A DNA stretch of 20,048 nt. It comes from a virus. Positions 15,345-20,048 of the stretch are shown here, piece by piece (within the stretch, counting starts at the first letter, position 1; each line of letters starts with the position of its first letter). A program made the translations under genes and the position numbers. A model generated the notes under the pieces. It was given only the letters and a program-made list of their open reading frames with translations. It was not told the origin of the DNA and searched no databases. The stretch is taken from positions 1 through 20,048 of IMG/VR virus record IMGVR_UViG_3300025418_000511; one strand, given 5' to 3'.

Positions 15345-18034
15345 TGCCATTACTGTCCGGTGTTGTAGACGGCCCCTCTGGAGCCCTGAACGGTGCACAG
15401 GTAGACGCCTGGCTCGCCTCACGCTTTACCGTAGTTCCAGCCGCAGGCACAACCCCACCGTCAGGATCGCCTGACGCTGGCCCAGTCATAACCGGCACTA
15501 ACTTCGGTGGACCTGGACAGTGGGAACTTACGGTCCCTTCTTCTTCGGCATACTACGTTCGTGTTACCTACCCAGTGGGTGCTACGAACGCTAAGTCCTA
15601 TTGGGCTTACGACAATACATTGGTTCAATCACAAGGCCCACAAGGGGCACAAGGAGCGCAGGGTGCTCAAGGTACGGCAGGTGCTACGGGTTCGACGGGC
15701 GCACAAGGTTATCAAGGAAATCAAGGAACAACGGGCGCACAAGGTGCCCAAGGTTCGCAAGGTACACAAGGTTTTCAGGGTGTTCTTGGAGCCCAAGGAC
15801 CCCAAGGCGTACAGGGCAATCAGGGTACGCAAGGCACCCAAGGATTCCAAGGAGTAACTGGAGCGCAAGGTACGACTGGCTCACAGGGCCCACAAGGCTA
15901 CCAAGGCCCACAGGGTTATCAAGGACTAATCGGGCCACAGGGCTCACAGGGAACAACGGGTTCTCAAGGCGCTCAAGGACCGCAGGGCTATCAGGGTGCT
16001 CAAGGTAATCAAGGAACACAGGGTACGCAGGGTGCTACAGGCTCTCAGGGGCCACAGGGATACCAAGGTGTGCAGGGTGCTGGAACTCAGGGCGCACAAG
16101 GAGCGCAGGGTGCTCAAGGTGGTAACGGAAACCAAGGCTTACCAGTTGGACTTACTGGTGCTACAACGGCTACTCGTTATGTAGGCGGTACTACAAACGG
16201 AGCACCTACTACTGGGACATTTGCTGTGGGCGATTTTGTTGTTGATCAAACAGCAACCATTTGGGTTTGCACGGTTGCCGGTTCGCCAGGAACGTGGTGG
16301 TCTACCATCTCGGACCACATTGTTTCTCGCACGGCAACTGCTACGGCAAAGGTAAACGAAGTAACATTGTTTACGGGTTCAACTTCAGGGCAAACAATTT
16401 CCGCTCCAAGCAGCCCGCAAGACGGTGCATCTTGGACATTTATTAACCACTCTACCGTCTCAGTGACATTAGGTTTTTCGTCAAACTCAATGGTGCCACT
16501 TGGTAGCAGTGCAGGAGTAACCACCTACACGGTATCAGTTAATGGTGCTTACACATTTATTAACAATGCTGGTGGCCAGTGGTACATGGTAACAGCCAAC
16601 GGTGCAGATCACTTAGTAGACACCTCACAAGTCAGCCTTGACAAGTGGGGAGCTGCTGCTGCCAACGTTGCAATGGGCGCTAACAAAATTACGGGTCTTG
16701 CTAACGGCACCGTCTCAACTGACGCCGCCGCCTTTGGTCAGATTCCTACCGCCCTTCCACCTAACGGTTCAGCCGGTGGTGACCTTACAGGTAGTTACCC
16801 CAACCCCACTTTGGCCGCCGCTGGTACCGCTGGCACTTATGGTTCGGCCACGGCAGTACCTATTGTAACCACCGACTCCAAGGGCCGAGTTACTTCCGTT
16901 ACTACCACCGCACCTAGCGACACAACCAAGATTCCCCTTTCGACAGTTACTACTGCTGGCGACCTCATTGTTGGGACTGGCTCTAGCACTGTTTCACGCC
17001 TGGGCTTAGGAACTGCTGGTCAGTCTCTCGTAGTGAACTCTGGCGCAACTGGTCTGCAATACGCCAACACCGGCGCAGGGCCAGTCGTGTTTTACTCCGC
17101 AAATGGAACGGCTTTACCTAACGAAACCTCAATTGTTACCTTTAGTTTGGGTATCGTCACACTTCCCACCGCACCACCAAACGGAACCGTAAATACGATA
17201 AGCAGTACCGGAAACTCATTCTACATTGCAAGGGGTGGTTCAACTGACACAATTACTTACATTTCGGCAGGTAGTACAAATAGCGGCGCAACCTCTTTTG
17301 CAACATTTGGCAACGGCGCTAGGCGTTTTGTTTATAACTCAGGCGTTTGGACAGAAATTGGCGCACCAACACTAAGTGCTGGAGTCGGACAGGTACCAAT
17401 TAGTTCAGGTGGAACTGGGGCAATTACCGTATCAACGGCTCGTGGAAACTTGGGCATAACGCCAGGTTCAGTATTCCCATCGGCCCACGGTGTCAAGGCT
17501 TGGACATTTGACCCAGCCACTATTGCAAGCAGCAGTACTATTATTCCTACTAAGGGCGTTGCTTACGCAACACGAATCCACATGACTACGGCTGCAACTG
17601 TTTCAACAGTTGGATTCTTTACTAATGCTGGTTCGGGAGCCTCTATGGTAAACTCCTACGTCAGTTTGTATTCAGCAGCAGGAGCCGTTCTTGGATACGC
17701 TTCGTTGGGTTCTGCCTTGCTTAACACTGGGTACAACACTTTTACCCTTACGGCTGTTGGTTCGCTGGCACTTGCTAACGACACCGATTACTACATTGTT
17801 TTTCAAATTGGTACAAGTACTACAACTGCACCAGCCTTGGTTGTGGCAGGTGACTCTAGCGGTGGTGGACCCCCAAACACAGGGGCGTTAATGAACTTCA
17901 ATACCACAAACGCCGCGGGGGCATTAAACGGGCGTTGTTCGTTTTGGGGAACAAGTCTGAACACCACTCCGGCTGCGGTTGGAGCAAACACCCCTGCGTT
18001 TAATCAGAGCAACTTCTTCGCCACACTCAACTAA
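15344..18034 (+). CDS. Collagen-like tail fibre / receptor-binding protein
   Basis: 896 aa, TAATG-coupled upstream. Residues 1-95 form a small beta domain (SGVVDGPSGALNGAQVDAWL) that probably anchors the fibre to the virion. Residues 98-267 are a collagen-like Gly-X-Y tract, dominated by Gln in Y. A module at about 271-320 has GDFVVDQTATIWVCTVAGSP. Around 430-560 come tail-fibre repeats (NKITGLANG near 447; GGDLTGSYPNPTL from 478; TAGDLIVGTGSSTVSRLGLG). A C-terminal jelly-roll-like beta domain starts near AWTFDPAT (719), with DTDYYIVFQIG later, and is a good candidate receptor binder. A homotrimeric fibre with a collagen-like stalk is the family expectation. The receptor cannot be read from sequence. 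Confidence 0.88.
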   Translation: MPLLSGVVDGPSGALNGAQVDAWLASRFTVVPAAGTTPPSGSPDAGPVITGTNFGGPGQWELTVPSSSAYYVRVTYPVGATNAKSYWAYDNTLVQSQGPQGAQGAQGAQGTAGATGSTGAQGYQGNQGTTGAQGAQGSQGTQGFQGVLGAQGPQGVQGNQGTQGTQGFQGVTGAQGTTGSQGPQGYQGPQGYQGLIGPQGSQGTTGSQGAQGPQGYQGAQGNQGTQGTQGATGSQGPQGYQGVQGAGTQGAQGAQGAQGGNGNQGLPVGLTGATTATRYVGGTTNGAPTTGTFAVGDFVVDQTATIWVCTVAGSPGTWWSTISDHIVSRTATATAKVNEVTLFTGSTSGQTISAPSSPQDGASWTFINHSTVSVTLGFSSNSMVPLGSSAGVTTYTVSVNGAYTFINNAGGQWYMVTANGADHLVDTSQVSLDKWGAAAANVAMGANKITGLANGTVSTDAAAFGQIPTALPPNGSAGGDLTGSYPNPTLAAAGTAGTYGSATAVPIVTTDSKGRVTSVTTTAPSDTTKIPLSTVTTAGDLIVGTGSSTVSRLGLGTAGQSLVVNSGATGLQYANTGAGPVVFYSANGTALPNETSIVTFSLGIVTLPTAPPNGTVNTISSTGNSFYIARGGSTDTITYISAGSTNSGATSFATFGNGARRFVYNSGVWTEIGAPTLSAGVGQVPISSGGTGAITVSTARGNLGITPGSVFPSAHGVKAWTFDPATIASSSTIIPTKGVAYATRIHMTTAATVSTVGFFTNAGSGASMVNSYVSLYSAAGAVLGYASLGSALLNTGYNTFTLTAVGSLALANDTDYYIVFQIGTSTTTAPALVVAGDSSGGGPPNTGALMNFNTTNAAGALNGRCSFWGTSLNTTPAAVGANTPAFNQSNFFATLN
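15635..16144 (+). repeat. Collagen-like Gly-X-Gln coding repeat
   Basis: Encodes 49 consecutive Gly-X-Y triplets, a two-residue Gly-Ala interruption at fibre residues 245-246, then seven more. About three quarters of Y positions are Gln. The DNA repeat is imperfect because glycine and glutamine codons alternate freely (GGT, GGC, GGA, GGG; CAA, CAG). The long alternative-frame ORFs here are by-products of the nine-base periodicity. Confidence 0.93.
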
Positions 18035-18042
18035 GGAATAAC

Positions 18043-19290
18043 ATGGCAACTCTTATTACAGTCGGCGGTTCAGCAAGCACCGGAAATGGCTACACCTTTG
18101 GCGATCTAATCGAGAAGGTCTACCGCCGTGTGATGGGTGGCGTCCGTGAGATGTCAGTCGTCCTTGTGGGCAACGGCACCTCAGCAAGCCTGTCTGCTAC
18201 CGACACCACGGTTCAGGTATCAGGTCAGCAGACCTCGATGATTCAGCCAGGTACGGTTCTCAGCGTGGAGCTAGAACTCATGCTGGTTCTGTCCTTTAAC
18301 CAGTCCACCGGCGTGGCTACCGTCGAGCGTGGGTACTGGGGTTCAGTAGCCAGCCAGCACGTCACCGGCATTGTGGTCTACATCAACCCTCGCTACTCTC
18401 GCTACGACATTGGCGTGGCAATCAACGACGACCTGCGTTCGCTGTCCTCACCCACCAACGGTTTGTTTCGTGTGGGCGTGGCTCAGATTACTTACAACCC
18501 TGTCTTTCAGGGCTACGACCTAGGCGACCTGCCCGACAACTTCATTGACATTCTTGAGGTTCGCTACCGTATTGCACCGCCTTACCGCACATTCCCAGCC
18601 ATCAAGAACTGGAAAGTTGTACGTTGGCAACAGAACTCCACCGACCCAGTGTTCCCATCGGGTAAGGGAATCATTTTGCGTGAAGCTGGTTGGCCTGGAC
18701 TCCCCATCTACGTCACCTACTCAGCCCCATTCCTACGCTTTGTAGACACCTCGGACAACCTGCTGAACACCCCAGTAACCAACGACGAGGCACCGCCCTA
18801 CAACGGGTACACCATGTCAGCGGCTGTGAACTTCACTGCTACGGCAACTAACGGATCGAACACGCTGACCTCAGTATCGAGCCTGACCGGATTGTTCCCA
18901 GGGCAGGTAATCTCTGATGGTGCTGGAGCGTTCCCATTCGCTACCACCATTACCGCTATCAACACCATCACCAACCAAGTTCAGTTGTCCAACACGGCAA
19001 GCCTGACCTCGGCTGGCGATTCGTTCCAAGCGGCTAACCCCACCACGGTTCCTAACCTGACCGCCACCATGCTCGACCTGCCCCCACTCGGTGCAGAGAT
19101 TGACCTGACCTTGCCCCGTGAGATTAGCCGTAACTTTATGGAGTCTCAGCCTGACCCACGTAAGGCCCAAGAAGTCGTGCCTGGTGCGGTTGCTGGCTCG
19201 GTGAACGCTTTGGTGAACCGCCGTATGCAACGAATCAGCGAAGAGGCTGACCGCTTGACCCGTCAATACACCAAGGTTCGTGGCTGGTAA
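18043..19290 (+). CDS. Head-tail connector/tail adaptor-like protein
   Basis: 415 aa, with AAGGAA (18033-18038) overlapping the fibre stop and four bases before the ATG. An N-terminal helix (GYTFGDLIEKVYRRVMG) is followed by a small beta barrel: VLSVELELMLVLS near 71-83, ERGYWGS at 95-101, H107. Next come a helical NPRYSRYDIGVAINDDLRSL and FRVGVAQITYNPVFQGYDL, and strands VPNL...LPPLGAEIDLTLPRE. The end is a helix with NFMESQPDPRKAQEVVPGA, MQRISEEADRLTRQYTKVR. The overall pattern matches a common actinobacterial phage family next to nozzle-like proteins, which I take to be a T7 gp11/P22 gp4-type connector role. Residues about 260-331 look like an inserted beta module. The role is inferred; structural comparison would settle it. 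Confidence 0.65.
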   Translation: MATLITVGGSASTGNGYTFGDLIEKVYRRVMGGVREMSVVLVGNGTSASLSATDTTVQVSGQQTSMIQPGTVLSVELELMLVLSFNQSTGVATVERGYWGSVASQHVTGIVVYINPRYSRYDIGVAINDDLRSLSSPTNGLFRVGVAQITYNPVFQGYDLGDLPDNFIDILEVRYRIAPPYRTFPAIKNWKVVRWQQNSTDPVFPSGKGIILREAGWPGLPIYVTYSAPFLRFVDTSDNLLNTPVTNDEAPPYNGYTMSAAVNFTATATNGSNTLTSVSSLTGLFPGQVISDGAGAFPFATTITAINTITNQVQLSNTASLTSAGDSFQAANPTTVPNLTATMLDLPPLGAEIDLTLPREISRNFMESQPDPRKAQEVVPGAVAGSVNALVNRRMQRISEEADRLTRQYTKVRGW

Positions 19291-20048
19291 TGGCGGCACC
19301 TGTAGGTTCCGACCTTCGCTCTACCTTATTCGGTTGGAGCACCACCAGCACTAAGTCTGCTGACGCCTTCATTGGATCGCTCAGTGCTTCAGTTGCTGGA
19401 GTAGCCAACCTCGCCACCCTCGGTCAGTACGCTGTGGCTATTGGTGGTCGTGCCTTTGATGTGGACACGTCCTTCGAGCCATACCGCCGTGAGGCTTTCC
19501 GTCACCGCACCTTGGCAGCTCAGCGTCAGTCCATTAACTTCACCAACATCATGGGTGAGGGAACGGTAAACACTGAAGGACTCTGGCGGCGTGAGCAAAC
19601 CGACTGGGCTATGGGTGCTGGTCAGTTGTTGCTGGACCAGAAGCGTGACTCACAGGAGACTAGGTTCCGTGCCTCAAAGGGCTTGGACGCTTTCTCCATG
19701 CCTTACCAACTCACCTTGCAGAACGACGTTACTCAGCAATACCAGTCGTCTTACAAGAACACCATGACCCTGCGTTGTGGTGGATACATCATTGTCATTG
19801 ACGGCACTGAAGTATTCTCCGTCACCAGTTGGGCCAGTTCAGGTTTCGTTTCACAAAACATCACTTGGGGAACCACCGGCGTTACAAAGATTTACTCAGC
19901 AGACGCCAACGACAACTACGTTTATCTAGCCACTGACCAGGGCATTTATTTCTTTCAGCCCACTACCGGCTCGCTGACCCTGACCAATGCGGCTAACCGC
20001 TACGCCCAGAACGACACGGTTGGCGGTGGCTCAGCAGGTGGTACCTTC
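19290..20048 (+). CDS. Tail nozzle-like protein, N-terminal part (partial at window end)
   Basis: Starts on a TAATG overlap with the connector-like gene and stays open for 253 codons to the last base. The beginning is Ser/Ala-rich (TKSADAFIGSLSASVAGVAN). FEPYRREAFRHRTLAAQRQS is followed by a conserved-looking block: EGLWRREQTDWAMGAGQLLL, then RFRASKGLDAFSMPYQLTLQ. After that come repeated beta strands (GGYIIVIDGTEVFSV; KIYSADANDNYVYLATDQGI) with propeller-like spacing. Such proteins in podovirus-type gene clusters form the tail nozzle (T7 gp12-like) or a tail hub. The order connector then nozzle supports this reading, but the missing C-terminus leaves a tail-fibre or hub identity open. Confidence 0.65.
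   Translation, partial: MAAPVGSDLRSTLFGWSTTSTKSADAFIGSLSASVAGVANLATLGQYAVAIGGRAFDVDTSFEPYRREAFRHRTLAAQRQSINFTNIMGEGTVNTEGLWRREQTDWAMGAGQLLLDQKRDSQETRFRASKGLDAFSMPYQLTLQNDVTQQYQSSYKNTMTLRCGGYIIVIDGTEVFSVTSWASSGFVSQNITWGTTGVTKIYSADANDNYVYLATDQGIYFFQPTTGSLTLTNAANRYAQNDTVGGGSAGGTF

Noticed and set aside
15507-16008. Overlapping plus-strand ORFs (116 and 135 aa) over the collagen tract
   Set aside because: Both are out-of-frame translations of the nine-base collagen repeat; their Arg/Lys/Ser-rich repeats mirror the DNA periodicity.

Overview
This window is one continuous, all-rightward virion-structure module from a tailed phage genome (or prophage). No genuine gene was found on the minus strand, and there are no tRNA genes, insertion sequences or CRISPR arrays. 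The gene set points to a short-tailed (podovirus-type) phage: terminase, portal, scaffold, HK97-fold capsid, one collagen-like fibre, a connector and a nozzle-like protein, with no visible tape-measure or major tail-tube gene. Several families (portal, scaffold, N4-gp56-like capsid, connector and the 128- and 107-aa proteins) resemble, from memory, proteins common in phages of Actinobacteria. An actinobacterial host, perhaps aquatic, is therefore the best guess, but no host marker is present.

Layout. (1) 2-2917: C-terminal part of the large terminase (its ATPase half lies before the window), then the portal. (2) 2921-12040: a 9-kb block of four virion genes (162, 2145, 194 and 533 aa) that I read as internal or ejection proteins plus partners. 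The 6.4-kb gene for the 2145-aa protein alone is about a third of the window. (3) 12041-12198: the only substantial non-coding gap, with a weak extended -10 promoter candidate and hairpins, followed by scaffold and major capsid protein. A hairpin covers the scaffold stop and the capsid ribosome-binding region. (4) 13785-15344: six small genes, three of which carry cysteine clusters; the first is a two-CxxC zinc ribbon too short for a standard ORF cutoff. (5) 15344-20048: an 896-aa collagen-like tail fibre, a 415-aa connector-like protein with an apparent inserted beta module, and the 5' part of a nozzle-like protein that runs off the window end.

How the genes fit together. Terminase packages DNA through the portal into a shell built by scaffold and capsid protein. 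The connector and nozzle would close the portal vertex and form the short tail, the fibre would bind the host, and the large proteins encoded between portal and scaffold are plausible ejected factors. Genes are tightly packed: seven junctions use a one-base TAATG stop/start overlap, and most others have a Shine-Dalgarno-like sequence a few bases upstream. The least explained parts are the 2145-aa protein, the leader before the scaffold gene, the hairpin before the capsid gene and the small Cys-rich proteins after the capsid gene.
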